Shown here in pieces: positions 16,967-25,071 of a stretch of DNA of 64,000 bases. The notes under the pieces were generated by a model. That model was not told the DNA's origin and made no database searches. It worked only from the letters and a program-made list of their open reading frames with translations. The position numbers and the translations under genes are program-made. The stretch's first letter is position 1; every line of letters begins with the position of its first letter. The stretch is from contig JAEYAW010000039.1 of assembly GCA_023404675.1 (NCBI GenBank), positions 4,824-68,823 of the forward strand, read 5' to 3'. This DNA comes from Pseudomonadota bacterium (GTDB lineage Bacteria; Pseudomonadota; Alphaproteobacteria; Rhizobiales; Xanthobacteraceae).

Positions 16967-17938
16967 TTATTTTTCTTCGGAATTCTCGGATCGTCTGGCG
17001 CGGCCGGTCGCGATTCCCGGCGTGTTGCGTTCCCAGAACACGCCCTCTGCATAGCCCTGGATCGTTCGGTCCCGCTCCGCCAGTTCCAGCCGGCGCTCGG
17101 CGAGCAGCGCGTATTCTTCCTCCGACTCGATCCCGATGAAACGGCGACCGAGTTTCTTTGCGGCCACCGAACTCGTCCCGCTGCCGAGAAACGGGTCGAG
17201 CACCAGATCGTTCGGATTGGAGCTTGCAAGGATCAGCTTCGCGAGCAGCTTTTCGCTCTTCTGTGTCGGGTGGTCGGTGTTCTCGGGCATCGACCAGAAC
17301 GGGATGGTGATGTCCGACCAGAAGTTGGAGGGATGGGTGTCGCGCCAATTTCCGTCGTCGGATCGCGACCAGTCCTTGGGCGAACCATCCTCATTGCGGT
17401 AGGGCGCGATGACGCGACGGCGCAGCTTCACCTCGTCGACGTTGAAGGTGTAGCGGTCGCCGACCGTACAGAACCAGATGTCCTCGCTGGCGTTCTTCCA
17501 GTTCGCCTTCGCGCCGCGCCCCTTCTCCCGTTCCCATGTGATCCGGTTGCGGACCTTCAGGCGCGGCGTGATCGCCGCGAAGATCGAGTTCGAGGTGTGC
17601 CAGTCACCGCAGACATAGACGCTCGCGTCCGGCTTCAGCAGCGGCAGCAGAACGTCGAGCACGTCACCGAGCCACTTGGCGTAGGCATCGACGGATTTCC
17701 GGGTGAAAGCCGTCTCGCCGAAACGCTTGTTGAGGTTGTAGGGCGGATCGAGGATGAGGAGATCGACAGTGCCCGCCTGCAGCAGCGGCGATATCAGCCG
17801 ACAATCGGCGAGGATCGTGCAGTTCTCGCTCGCCGGGCTGACGTCCTCCGGAGCGAGGAGCTTGCCGCGCAGTCGCTCCCTGTCCGCGTCATTCAATGTG
17901 AGTGTGCGGTTTCCGGGCGCGCGCTCCTTGTCGGGCAT
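16967..17938 (-). CDS. Solitary DNA methyltransferase, beta class (N6-adenine or N4-cytosine type)
   Basis: Predicted SAM-dependent amino-methyltransferase of about 323 residues. Catalytic motif IV DPPYNLNK is at residues 64-71 and SAM motif I DPFLGSGT at 248-255, an order that defines the beta group. HPTQKS at 223-228 precedes motif I as usual. The sequence is unlike CcrM, lacking its C-terminal extension. The open frame goes back to 18070, but that part is Ser/Arg-rich non-coding-like sequence; ATG 17938 (MPDKERAPGN) is the natural start. No endonuclease gene is adjacent. The upstream gene is the membrane coiled-coil protein, 37 bases away on the same strand, so they may form an operon. Confidence 0.88.
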   Translation of the reverse strand: MPDKERAPGNRTLTLNDADRERLRGKLLAPEDVSPASENCTILADCRLISPLLQAGTVDLLILDPPYNLNKRFGETAFTRKSVDAYAKWLGDVLDVLLPLLKPDASVYVCGDWHTSNSIFAAITPRLKVRNRITWEREKGRGAKANWKNASEDIWFCTVGDRYTFNVDEVKLRRRVIAPYRNEDGSPKDWSRSDDGNWRDTHPSNFWSDITIPFWSMPENTDHPTQKSEKLLAKLILASSNPNDLVLDPFLGSGTSSVAAKKLGRRFIGIESEEEYALLAERRLELAERDRTIQGYAEGVFWERNTPGIATGRARRSENSEEK

Positions 17939-17975
17939 GACGTCTCTCAACCACGTTGCAGATATTGAAGCATGC

Positions 17976-18731
17976 TCACGGCTTCTTGCCGATGAAGATA
18001 TGCACGGCATCCGCGGTGTCGTTGCCGTCCGGAAAGCGCAGGGCCGTGGTCGGTAGCCCGGCGACGCCAAGCATGTCGCGCAAGGTCAGCGCCGCATTGC
18101 CGAAATCACCGGTGCGGGTCTCGGCGATCTCGACCTGTACGCCTGAGAACGTGGTGATGGTTCCGACCGCCGGGCGGCCGGAGAGGGTGCGGAGCGGAAC
18201 CGATCCGTCGCGCGGACGCCGCACCCAACCCGCTTTGCCCAGCGCAGAGGCGATGTCTTCCATCAGCGCTTCCGGCTCGGCTTCGGGATGGACGGTGAAG
18301 TCGTAGGGTGTGCCAGCGAAAGGCTTCAGCTTCTCCGCAATCGCGCTCTGCTGCTCCGGCGTGAGCGAGCGCGTCGCACGCAGCCTGGCGATTTCCGCTT
18401 CGGCCGCGACGAGGCGGCGGCCCGCGGTGGACGTCCCCTGTTCGAGTTCGCGAACCTGCCCGGTCAGCGCCGTGATGGCGCGCGCCTGCGAGGTCTCCCT
18501 GATCCGCAACTCCGACAGTGTGCGGGACGCCGTGCGTTCGGCTGCGATGTGCAGGGCGGCAGCGGCGACGAGGCCGCCGACGATCAGAGCGGGGCCGATA
18601 CGCGGCGGCACGATCCGGCGGGTGTCGATGACGCGCAGGAGATCGCCGCCGTATTCAAGCAACAGTCCCGCGAGGATCGTCGCGCCCGCGACGGCGATCA
18701 GGATGTCGATTGCGGCGGGCGTCAGGGACAT
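17976..18731 (-). CDS. Membrane-anchored coiled-coil protein of unknown function
   Basis: 251 residues, not recognised as a named family. Two hydrophobic segments at about 8-25 and 47-64 anchor it in the inner membrane. A charged helical stretch at about 65-125 (ERTASRTLSELRIRET, then VAAEAEIARLRATRSL) is likely coiled coil. The C-terminal part (130-251) is globular and includes PYDFTVHPEAEPEALMEDIA and a final VHIFIGKKP strand, resembling domains seen in rhizobial hypothetical proteins. It precedes the DNA methyltransferase by 37 bases on the same strand, suggesting co-expression, though no functional link is known. Confidence 0.75.
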   Translation of the reverse strand: MSLTPAAIDILIAVAGATILAGLLLEYGGDLLRVIDTRRIVPPRIGPALIVGGLVAAAALHIAAERTASRTLSELRIRETSQARAITALTGQVRELEQGTSTAGRRLVAAEAEIARLRATRSLTPEQQSAIAEKLKPFAGTPYDFTVHPEAEPEALMEDIASALGKAGWVRRPRDGSVPLRTLSGRPAVGTITTFSGVQVEIAETRTGDFGNAALTLRDMLGVAGLPTTALRFPDGNDTADAVHIFIGKKP

Positions 18732-19015
18732 GGCGGCATTGCTCGTGGACGTCTGGACGGCATGGCGGACGGAGCGGACGTCACCATTCCGAGCGTGGTG
18801 ACATGTCCTCTTCGCATGTCCGGATCAGGGCAGCCAGTCCCGCCGGGCGCGACGCGAAGGCGCAATCCGCTCTGCGCCGTTAACGTTTCTTGCGTGCATG
18901 ATCGCAATTGAACGGCCGCATGCCCTTGCGCGTTAGGCTTACCGGAAAATAGCGCTGCGGTCTTAACCCGTCGGAATTTGGTTTCGTCTAGTGTCCTGCG
19001 CGCAAGGAGTTCAAC

Positions 19016-19498
19016 ATGCGTACCGCCCTGACGCTCGCCGTTCTGATCGCGTCCTCCGCTGCCGCAGTCGCGGGCGATGGGACCGTTCTCGTCATTCCCG
19101 GCCGGCCCGGCGTGCCGGTGATCATCTCCGGTCGCGACGCATCTTATGCCGTTGTCGAGGGCGAATGGGGCCTTGCCAAGAATATCCAGATCCAGCCGAT
19201 CGTGTATGGCGGCTACGATCCCTATCCGCCCAAGAAGGTCGGCCATTACTATCCGACGCTGGGACACAAGCCGGGTTATGGCCGCCTCGAAATCGAGCCG
19301 TCGCCGGACCGGAAATTGCCGAAGCCGGCCGCGAGCTACAGCCGCTCGTGGAGCGCCGAGTCCGCACCGCCGCCCGCGGTGATCACGCAGGAATCGCCGC
19401 CCGTGATCGTCGCCCCGCAGATCGGCGGCGGGCTGCCTTATCCACCCTATCCGCCGTATCCCCCCGTCATGGGACCGCGGCCGGGCTTTCCACGCTAG
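19016..19498 (+). CDS. Secreted proline/tyrosine-rich protein
   Basis: 160 residues with a signal peptide of about 19 residues (MRTALTLAVLIASSAAAVAG). The mature protein has PKKVGHYYPTLGHKPGYGRL in the middle and a Pro-Tyr repeat near the C-terminus (YPPYPPYPPV at about 142-151). No catalytic motif is seen. AAGGAG lies six to eight bases before ATG 19016. It is followed at 46 bases by another Tyr-rich secreted protein on the same strand, so the two may act together at the cell surface or in the periplasm. Similar proteins are annotated as hypothetical in Bradyrhizobium relatives. Confidence 0.8.
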   Translation: MRTALTLAVLIASSAAAVAGDGTVLVIPGRPGVPVIISGRDASYAVVEGEWGLAKNIQIQPIVYGGYDPYPPKKVGHYYPTLGHKPGYGRLEIEPSPDRKLPKPAASYSRSWSAESAPPPAVITQESPPVIVAPQIGGGLPYPPYPPYPPVMGPRPGFPR

Positions 19499-19544
19499 CC
19501 GATACGACAACGACAAAACGATAATATCCAACAGGAGAGACACT

Positions 19545-20264
19545 ATGCGTCAGATGATTTCGGGGCTGGTCGCGGCGGTCGCCGTGGTCGGTCTGAGCGC
19601 GGCCCCCGCCAAAGCCTGCGGCTTTTCCTCGGGCTGCGGTTCGCCTTGCTCGGCGCCGGTTTACAACCCCTGCGGCGGTCCGGGCGTCTACAGCTACGGC
19701 CTGAGCTACGGCACCTATGAGCGTCTGCCCTCGATCAACGTGCCGCAATATTACTACGTCAACCAGGGGCCGACCTATACGGGGCCGGGCGCGTTCGCGC
19801 CGTACCCGACCTATCAGGAGCGCGCCGTGTCCGGCTGGCAGGGTGTCTCCAGCCCATACTACTACGGCTATTATGGCGGTCCGTATGCCAACGCCACCAG
19901 CCATTACTATGATGGTGCGCCTCGCTGGTCCGGCCCGGCGATCTACCGCAATCCCTATGTTCGCGGCGCTGCCTACCGCCCGTACCGGGCGAGCCCCCGT
20001 TACTACGGCGTTCGCCGTGCGGCCTATTCGCCGACCTACGGCTATCGCAGCTACGGCGTGCGCTCGGGCTATGCCCCGCGCTACGGTTACGCGCGGCCGA
20101 GCGTTCGTTACGGCGTGCCGGCGATGCACGGCCGCTCGGCCTATCGCGGCGGCTATTCGTACGCCATGCCGCGGCAGGGCTATCGCGGCCCGGCCTATCA
20201 TGGTGGCTACGCGGGACGCCCGATGCATTCCGGAACGGGCGGACTGGAGCGTCGCCCGCGCTGA
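19545..20264 (+). CDS. Secreted tyrosine/glycine/arginine-rich low-complexity protein
   Basis: 239 residues with a signal peptide of about 24 residues ending in AKA before CGF. Directly after it a cysteine-rich patch (CGFSSGCGSPCSAPVYNPCG) has five cysteines. The rest is built of loose repeats such as SPYYYGYYGGPY, RPYRASPRYYGVRRAAY and GYRSYGVRSGYAPRYGY, rich in Tyr, Gly, Arg and Pro and probably disordered. No enzyme motif is present. GGAGAG precedes the start. It forms a likely two-gene unit with the preceding secreted protein and ends at the terminator at 20291. Function unknown; a surface or wall-associated structural role is only a guess. Confidence 0.75.
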   Translation: MRQMISGLVAAVAVVGLSAAPAKACGFSSGCGSPCSAPVYNPCGGPGVYSYGLSYGTYERLPSINVPQYYYVNQGPTYTGPGAFAPYPTYQERAVSGWQGVSSPYYYGYYGGPYANATSHYYDGAPRWSGPAIYRNPYVRGAAYRPYRASPRYYGVRRAAYSPTYGYRSYGVRSGYAPRYGYARPSVRYGVPAMHGRSAYRGGYSYAMPRQGYRGPAYHGGYAGRPMHSGTGGLERRPR

Positions 20265-20290
20265 TCCGCTTGAGAGCACTGCCACGACAA

Positions 20291-20322
20291 GCGCCCGTTC
20301 GACTACGCGAGCGGGCGTTTTC
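20291..20322. terminator. Terminator between convergent genes
   Basis: GCGCCCGTTCG and CGAGCGGGCG (10 pairs with one G-U) enclose ACTACG and are followed by TTTTCCTTT on the plus strand. It ends the Tyr-rich gene and lies just before the stop of the opposing methyltransferase gene. Confidence 0.75.
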
Positions 20323-20325
20323 CTT

Positions 20326-21129
20326 TCAGCCCATCAGGCCGAGCCGGGACGCGCCGATATACAGCGACAGTGCCGCCGCATTCGAGACGTTGAGGCTCTT
20401 GATGTCGCCCGGCAGGTCGAGACGCGCCACGCAGGCGCAGGTCTCGCGCGTGAGCTGGCGCAGGCCCTTGCCCTCGGCGCCCAGCACCAGCGCCAAAGGT
20501 TGGCGCAGGGGGATTTTAGAGAGATCGTCCTCGCCAGCGCTGTCGAGTCCGACGGTGAGGAATCCGCGCTCGTTCATTTCGGTCAGCGCACGCGCGAGGT
20601 TCTGGACACTCACCAGCGGCACAAGTTCCAGCGCGCCCGACGCGGATTTGGCAAGGACGCCCGTCGCCTCCGGGCTGTGGCGGGCGGTGAGGACGACGGC
20701 CTTGACCGCGAAGGCGGCCGCCGATCGCAGGATGGCTCCGACATTGTGGGGGTCGGTAATCTGGTCGAGCACCAGCACGATGCCGTCGTCCGGAAGGGTT
20801 TGAAGAGTGGGCGAGGGCAGCGGCTCGGCCTCGGCCAGCAGGCCCTGATGCACGGCGTCCGGCCCGAGCCGGGAATCGATGTCCGATGGCCGGACGATCT
20901 CCGGCGTCACGCGGGTCTCGATCTGCTCTTCCTCCAGCCGCCTGGCCGCATTCTCGGTGAGGAGCAGCTTGAGGATGGTGCGGTCGGGATTGGCCAGCGC
21001 CGCGCTGACCGTATGCCAGCCGTAAAGGATCACCGGACCGTCCCGGTCACGCTCGGGACGGTCGCGCCAGTTGCGACGCTGTAGAGATGAACCGGGCCGT
21101 TTCGGTCCGCGGTATTTGCGCTCGTTCAT
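20326..21129 (-). CDS. rlmB: TrmH/RlmB-family rRNA (guanosine-2'-O-)-methyltransferase
   Basis: SPOUT-class RNA ribose methyltransferase, by family 23S rRNA Gm2251 or similar. All three SPOUT motifs are present: DPHNVGAILRSA (motif 1, with the catalytic Asn and Arg), LGAEGKGLR (motif 2) and SLNVSNAAAL (motif 3, the knot). The N-terminal substrate-binding domain (ILYGWHTVSAAL) and a basic, Arg-rich tail (residues 1-30) precede it. ATG 21129 (MNERK) fits relatives; ATG 21141 would add four residues. It is convergent with the Tyr-rich gene. The exact modified nucleotide cannot be read from sequence. Confidence 0.9.
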   Translation of the reverse strand: MNERKYRGPKRPGSSLQRRNWRDRPERDRDGPVILYGWHTVSAALANPDRTILKLLLTENAARRLEEEQIETRVTPEIVRPSDIDSRLGPDAVHQGLLAEAEPLPSPTLQTLPDDGIVLVLDQITDPHNVGAILRSAAAFAVKAVVLTARHSPEATGVLAKSASGALELVPLVSVQNLARALTEMNERGFLTVGLDSAGEDDLSKIPLRQPLALVLGAEGKGLRQLTRETCACVARLDLPGDIKSLNVSNAAALSLYIGASRLGLMG

Positions 21130-21184
21130 GGCCGGATACATAGCCGAACCGGAGCGGCAGGCAACCTTGGTGACGTAGTCACGC

Positions 21185-21200
21185 CCGCGCCGCGGCGCGG
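21185..21200 (-). terminator. Perfect 16-bp palindrome after nitrilase stop
   Basis: CCGCGCCGCGGCGCGG is self-complementary and starts one base after the stop of the nitrilase gene on the minus strand. A second short hairpin, GTGAC-TAC-GTCAC, follows at once. There is no T-tract, so this may act as an mRNA 3' stabiliser rather than an intrinsic terminator. Confidence 0.4.
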
Positions 21201-21201
21201 A

Positions 21202-22950
21202 TCACTCGGCCGCAGCCGGGTGTTCGCCGGGCGCGACCAGCGGCTCGTAGTGATGCGGCAGGCGCATCACCATGATGTCCTTGCGACGCACGACGTTGGT
21301 CGGATAGCGGCTGTCGAGATTGGTGGTATCGACTTCGGTGGACGCAAGGCCCGCACCATCGGCGACGATGGCTTCGCGGCGGGGAAACTCGAACGTGTCG
21401 GGACCGAACACGCCGCTCTTGCCCGCATAGCCGGCCGCTTCGTCGCAGACATTGGCGAAGGCGAGGAACACGTTGTTCTCCCCGGCGCGGGCGCGGAAGT
21501 GATGCCAGTGGTGCGGATCCGCGCCGGTCGGGATCGGATAGTTTTGCGCGATCGTCGTTCCCGCGTGAGCCTGCGTGAAGCGCCCTCCGATCGCGGCCGG
21601 ACAGGCCACGATATCGCAGCCGCGCAGCGCGAGCACACGGCCCGACTCCGGAAACGACGCGTCGTGACCCACCAGCAGGCCGACGCGGCCGATGCGGGTG
21701 TCGCACACTGTCCATTCGTCACCTGCGCTGGCCCAGTTGCCGTCCTTGCCGCTCAGGTGCAGCTTGCGGTGAACGCCGATCAGGCCTTCAGGGCCGGCCA
21801 GCAGCGCGCTGTTGTAGACGCGCTCGCCATCCGCCTCGGCGAAGCCGGTGACGATGTAGAGACCAAGTTGTGCCGCGAGCGCCACGAGTTGCCGCACGGC
21901 AGGGCCACCGACACTTTCGGGAGCCGGGGCGCCGAGGCCGGTCAGCGCGCGCTCGGGAAACACCACCATGTCCGCGTCATGCTCGGTCTTTGCGGCGCGG
22001 GCCATGGTTTCCATCGTTGCGAGATTTGCGCCGATGTCATCGCCCGGCGCAAATTGCGCGACGGCAACGCGTGACCTGATGCCCTTCGGCAGTGGCCGAT
22101 GGCCATACAGGCCGAAGAAATCCAGCGGATTCCACGCGAACGTGGTGGTCGGCAATTCCATATACAGGTCCGGCCGCCGCTGCTCGAACACCGGCTCGTC
22201 CAGCACCCGGCGCGCGCGGGCGCGCTCAAGATCGATGTCGGCATAGGCGATGCCGTCGCCGGAATCGATCACGGCCTCGATGCCGGCGTCGGGTGCGATT
22301 ACGCAGGAGCCACCGGAGAATTGCACGGTCCGCTCGAGTCCCCAGCGGTTGCTTTCGATCACGTAGCAGCCGTTCTCAAACGCGCGGCTGATCCAGTATG
22401 GGGCCGGGGTACGCTCCGCCAGCCAGTTCGAGATGTGGCAGATCACGTCTGCGCCGCCGAGTGCCGCGAGCCGCGCGGTCTCGATGAAATGGATATCCAT
22501 GCAGATCAGCATCGCGATGCGGCCGATCGGGGTCTCGAACACCTGATGGCCGAGATTGCCCGGCGCGGACCACTTCGGCTCCGAGATGTAAGGATGTGAT
22601 TTGCGGTGCGTGCCGATCACGCCGTCCGGCCCGATCAGCGCGGCGGCGTTATAATACAGGCCCGTCGTCGCATCGATCTCCGGCATGCCGATCACGATGT
22701 AACAGTCATGCGCGCGGGCGATCTCGTGAAAGCGCCCGGTGGTCGGGCCGGGGATGGTCTCGACGAAGGGCGACACCTCGGCGCGGTCGAACCAGCAGTA
22801 TCCCGTCGTGCCCATCTCCGGCGTCACGATCAGGCGCGCGCCGTTTTCGGCGGCTTCCGTCACCATGTCGAGAAGCCGCGCGATGTTGCGCTCCTTCTCG
22901 AACATCGTCGGCTCGAACTGGATGGTTGCAACCTTGTGGAGCGTGGGCAT
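21202..22950 (-). CDS. Tandem nitrilase-superfamily amidohydrolase, second domain lacking Cys
   Basis: 582 residues made of two CN-hydrolase domains (about 5-265 and 292-555). Domain 1 has an intact Glu-Lys-Cys triad: E45 in TPEMG, K117 in THRKSHPY, C150 in LICMDIHFIE. Domain 2 keeps E333 (FPERALTG) and K396 (VHRKLHL), but G428 in LLVGHDASFPE replaces the nucleophilic cysteine, so it should be inactive and structural or regulatory. The enzyme probably hydrolyses an amide or nitrile. The frame is open to 23217, but ATG 22950 (MPTLHKVATIQF) is the family start. It lies 32 bases after the formamidase-like gene, so substrate flow between them is likely. Confidence 0.9.
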   Translation of the reverse strand: MPTLHKVATIQFEPTMFEKERNIARLLDMVTEAAENGARLIVTPEMGTTGYCWFDRAEVSPFVETIPGPTTGRFHEIARAHDCYIVIGMPEIDATTGLYYNAAALIGPDGVIGTHRKSHPYISEPKWSAPGNLGHQVFETPIGRIAMLICMDIHFIETARLAALGGADVICHISNWLAERTPAPYWISRAFENGCYVIESNRWGLERTVQFSGGSCVIAPDAGIEAVIDSGDGIAYADIDLERARARRVLDEPVFEQRRPDLYMELPTTTFAWNPLDFFGLYGHRPLPKGIRSRVAVAQFAPGDDIGANLATMETMARAAKTEHDADMVVFPERALTGLGAPAPESVGGPAVRQLVALAAQLGLYIVTGFAEADGERVYNSALLAGPEGLIGVHRKLHLSGKDGNWASAGDEWTVCDTRIGRVGLLVGHDASFPESGRVLALRGCDIVACPAAIGGRFTQAHAGTTIAQNYPIPTGADPHHWHHFRARAGENNVFLAFANVCDEAAGYAGKSGVFGPDTFEFPRREAIVADGAGLASTEVDTTNLDSRYPTNVVRRKDIMVMRLPHHYEPLVAPGEHPAAAE

Positions 22951-22982
22951 GGTGCTGACCTTTCGGGGATTCTCGGGCTCGC

Positions 22983-23978
22983 TCAGACGAGGTACGCTTT
23001 CTTGATCGACGCGCCGAGCGTGTATTTCGGATCGACCATGTTGCCGAGCCGGACGCGGCCCGCCTGCGTCAGCAGCATATACGCGTCGATCTCGTCGAAG
23101 CCGTAGTCGGCGGCCATCCAGCGCACCAGTTCGCGATAGGCGATGCGGGCGGCATCCTCCATCGGGCGCGCGGAGCCGATCGTCATGATGAAGTCCGGCG
23201 TTTCGAGGCGCGGCCACTTGATGGTCCAGCCCTTGATGAGATCGACCTGCAGCGTCGTCACGGTCGGATGCTCAAGCGCGACGCCGCACAGTTCGCCGTC
23301 GCCCTGCGCGGCGTGGCAGTCGCCGAGATAGAGAAGCGCGCCCTTGATGTTCACCGGCAGGTAGACCACGGCGCCGACGCCGACGTCGGGAAGATCCATG
23401 TTGCCGCCATAGTAATCCGGATGCAGCGACGAGATTGCCTCGATCTCCGGCGACGTCCCGATGGTGCCGATGAACGGCTCGTAGGGCAGGGTGATCTTGT
23501 CGCTCCACTTCGTGCCGGTCTCGGCATCGACGTAGAGCTTCTTCACGCGCTCGGGCAGCGGGGGATTGAGCAGCGCCGTATCGCCGGTCGAAACCAGCCC
23601 GCCGAAGTCCGGCATCACCACGGTCGTGCCGCGCGGCTGCTCGCCACGGGGCACGATGCTTTTGATGTAGACCGCGAGCGTATCGCCTTTCTCCGCGCCG
23701 TTCACGTAGATCGGCCCGTTCTGGGGATTGAGATAGGGAAAGGTCAGGATCTCGCTCGGCTTGTCGCTCTCGCTCTTGATCTTGCCCTCGAAGGCGTCGT
23801 GGGTCTCGGCCGATACGACGTCGCCGGGATTGATGGTCAGCACCGGGCTCGCATAGGGACCATAAACGTAATGATACGTTCCCTGCGTTGCTTCAGTGAT
23901 CATGTGCTCTGCGCCGGCCTTGCCTTTGGCCAGTCCCTTGCGTGACATGATCGAGCTTTCGAGCCAGGACATTCCCAT
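22983..23978 (-). CDS. Acetamidase/formamidase family protein (FmdA/AmdA)
   Basis: 331 residues, expected to release ammonia from short amides such as formamide or acetamide. Family features include VLTINPGDVVSAETHDA, a central PDFGGLVSTGDTALL, and the conserved YLGDCHAAQGDGELCG segment thought to hold the metal/active site, then a C-terminal part with PLEDAARIAYRE-like helices. Start: AAGGGGAA precedes ATG 23978 on the minus strand; ATG 23972 is an alternative. The open frame to 24350 has no homology. First gene of a two-gene operon with the tandem nitrilase, suggesting nitrogen acquisition from organic amides or nitriles. No regulator is adjacent. Confidence 0.93.
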   Translation of the reverse strand: MGMSWLESSIMSRKGLAKGKAGAEHMITEATQGTYHYVYGPYASPVLTINPGDVVSAETHDAFEGKIKSESDKPSEILTFPYLNPQNGPIYVNGAEKGDTLAVYIKSIVPRGEQPRGTTVVMPDFGGLVSTGDTALLNPPLPERVKKLYVDAETGTKWSDKITLPYEPFIGTIGTSPEIEAISSLHPDYYGGNMDLPDVGVGAVVYLPVNIKGALLYLGDCHAAQGDGELCGVALEHPTVTTLQVDLIKGWTIKWPRLETPDFIMTIGSARPMEDAARIAYRELVRWMAADYGFDEIDAYMLLTQAGRVRLGNMVDPKYTLGASIKKAYLV

Positions 23979-24244
23979 TTCCCCTTTTCCAACCTGTGTC
24001 GTTCGAAGCGGCCGCGGCGATTGCTTAATCGCCTCGCGGTCGGCCCTCGTCCCGCCGGCCAATGCCGCCCGTCGCCGGCAAAACGTAACAGCAAAAATCC
24101 GGCTGTGGAGAACGGGCGCCCCCAGGGATTGCACGAACAGTTGCCCGAACGTCTTTCGTCGGCCTGGCCGCAGGCGGATCTGCAAGTTGGAGGCCAGAGT
24201 ATTTTGCGCCGGGGGGACACGAGCCGGGCGTTTGCAGGGAAGGC

Positions 24245-24278
24245 CAGGCTTGTCTGGAAGGCAGGCTTTTCTGGAAGG
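24245..24278. repeat. Two tandem 17-bp direct repeats
   Basis: CAGGCTTGTCTGGAAGG (24245-24261) and CAGGCTTTTCTGGAAGG (24262-24278) differ at one base. They lie in the 377-base gap between the formamidase start and tRNA-Tyr. Otherwise that gap shows no gene; antisense frames there are shadows. Confidence 0.6.
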
Positions 24279-24355
24279 ATGGAGCCGCCGCTGCGGAAGG
24301 TGTCGCGATGACGGCGAGCGACAAGTTCGGAAATTTTGGAGCAATTTCAATATGG

Positions 24356-24441
24356 TGGTGGGGGAGGCAGGACTCGAACCTGCGAAGCCATGAGGCGGCT
24401 GATTTACAGTCAGCTCCCTTTGCCACTCGGGACACTCCCCC
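24356..24441 (-). tRNA. tRNA-Tyr (anticodon GTA)
   Basis: Read on the minus strand: acceptor GGGGGAG pairs with CTCCCCC, anticodon stem-loop CTGACT-GTA-AATCAG gives anticodon GTA, a long variable arm (GCCTCATGGC) marks a class II tRNA, and the T-arm is GCAGGTTCGAGTCCTGC. A discriminator A and an encoded CCA end at 24356. Length 86 bases with CCA. No tRNA neighbour follows. Confidence 0.95.
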
Positions 24442-24729
24442 GTTCCGGCATCATCGGCGCGCCGCCACCGTACGGGCGGTGCTGCGCATGGCGATGAGGC
24501 TGAAAGGATTGCCCGATCAACGGGCTCCCGGTCGGGCGCGTTTATGGGCGAAGGTCGGTATGGAAGTCAACCGAGTGTGACGCGATTTCGTCATCCGCAT
24601 CCGCATCGGTCCGGCGCGGCCATGCTGCGGCGATCCGGCGCGGCGCCAGCTTGCGCTCTCGCAAGGCCGACGGTGCCGTCTGGGGTAAGAGACTAAAAAG
24701 ACAGGTATTTTAGAAGGAGGAGCGAGCCA
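24442..24729. other. Intergenic region upstream of tRNA-Tyr and a small gene
   Basis: About 290 bases, presumably holding the leftward tRNA-Tyr promoter and the rightward promoter of the 78-codon gene. Contains a short ATCCGCATCCGCATC direct repeat. No gene seen. Confidence 0.4.
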
Positions 24730-24966
24730 GTGACGAAACCCGCCAAGACCGCTGCCGAACTGATCGAACTCGCCAAATCGGAATTGCAGGCCCACATGCC
24801 CTATCCCGAGGGGATTGTGGTGTCCGTCCTCTCCGACGGCGATGGATTTGAATTCCGTGTGTCGGCCGACGAGGAGACCAGGGCAAGAGCCGGCTATCCG
24901 GAAGCGGTGGCCCTGCTGGTTCAGATCGGCGACCAGTTGAGCCGTCAGTACAGCCTGCGGTCCTGA
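24730..24966 (+). CDS. Small conserved-looking hypothetical protein
   Basis: 78 residues starting with GTG, with a strong AAGGAGG at 24714-24720, about nine bases upstream. Sequence is a compact alpha/beta pattern: a helix TAAELIELAKSELQAHMP, then GIVVSVLSDGDGFEFRVSA, and a final helix with GYPEAVALLVQIGDQLSRQY. No signal peptide, membrane segment or cysteine. I do not recognise a family. It stands alone between tRNA-Tyr and the polysaccharide deacetylase. The ribosome-binding site and coding bias support a real gene. Confidence 0.7.
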   Translation: MTKPAKTAAELIELAKSELQAHMPYPEGIVVSVLSDGDGFEFRVSADEETRARAGYPEAVALLVQIGDQLSRQYSLRS

Positions 24967-25071
24967 TCCGCGGCGCGGCAATTGTCAGTGTGTTGATAAC
25001 CCGGTCGCGGCAAGGAAATCTCAACAGGTTTGCTGCCCCCTAGCGGCGATCTCATAGCCGTTCGGGGAGAC

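Noticed and set aside
16967..18731. Restriction-modification system
   Set aside because: No endonuclease-like gene is present; the partner is a membrane coiled-coil protein without nuclease motif.
24001..24355. Possible gene between formamidase start and tRNA-Tyr
   Set aside because: All frames are extensions or shadows of the formamidase frame without family match; only a short tandem repeat is notable.
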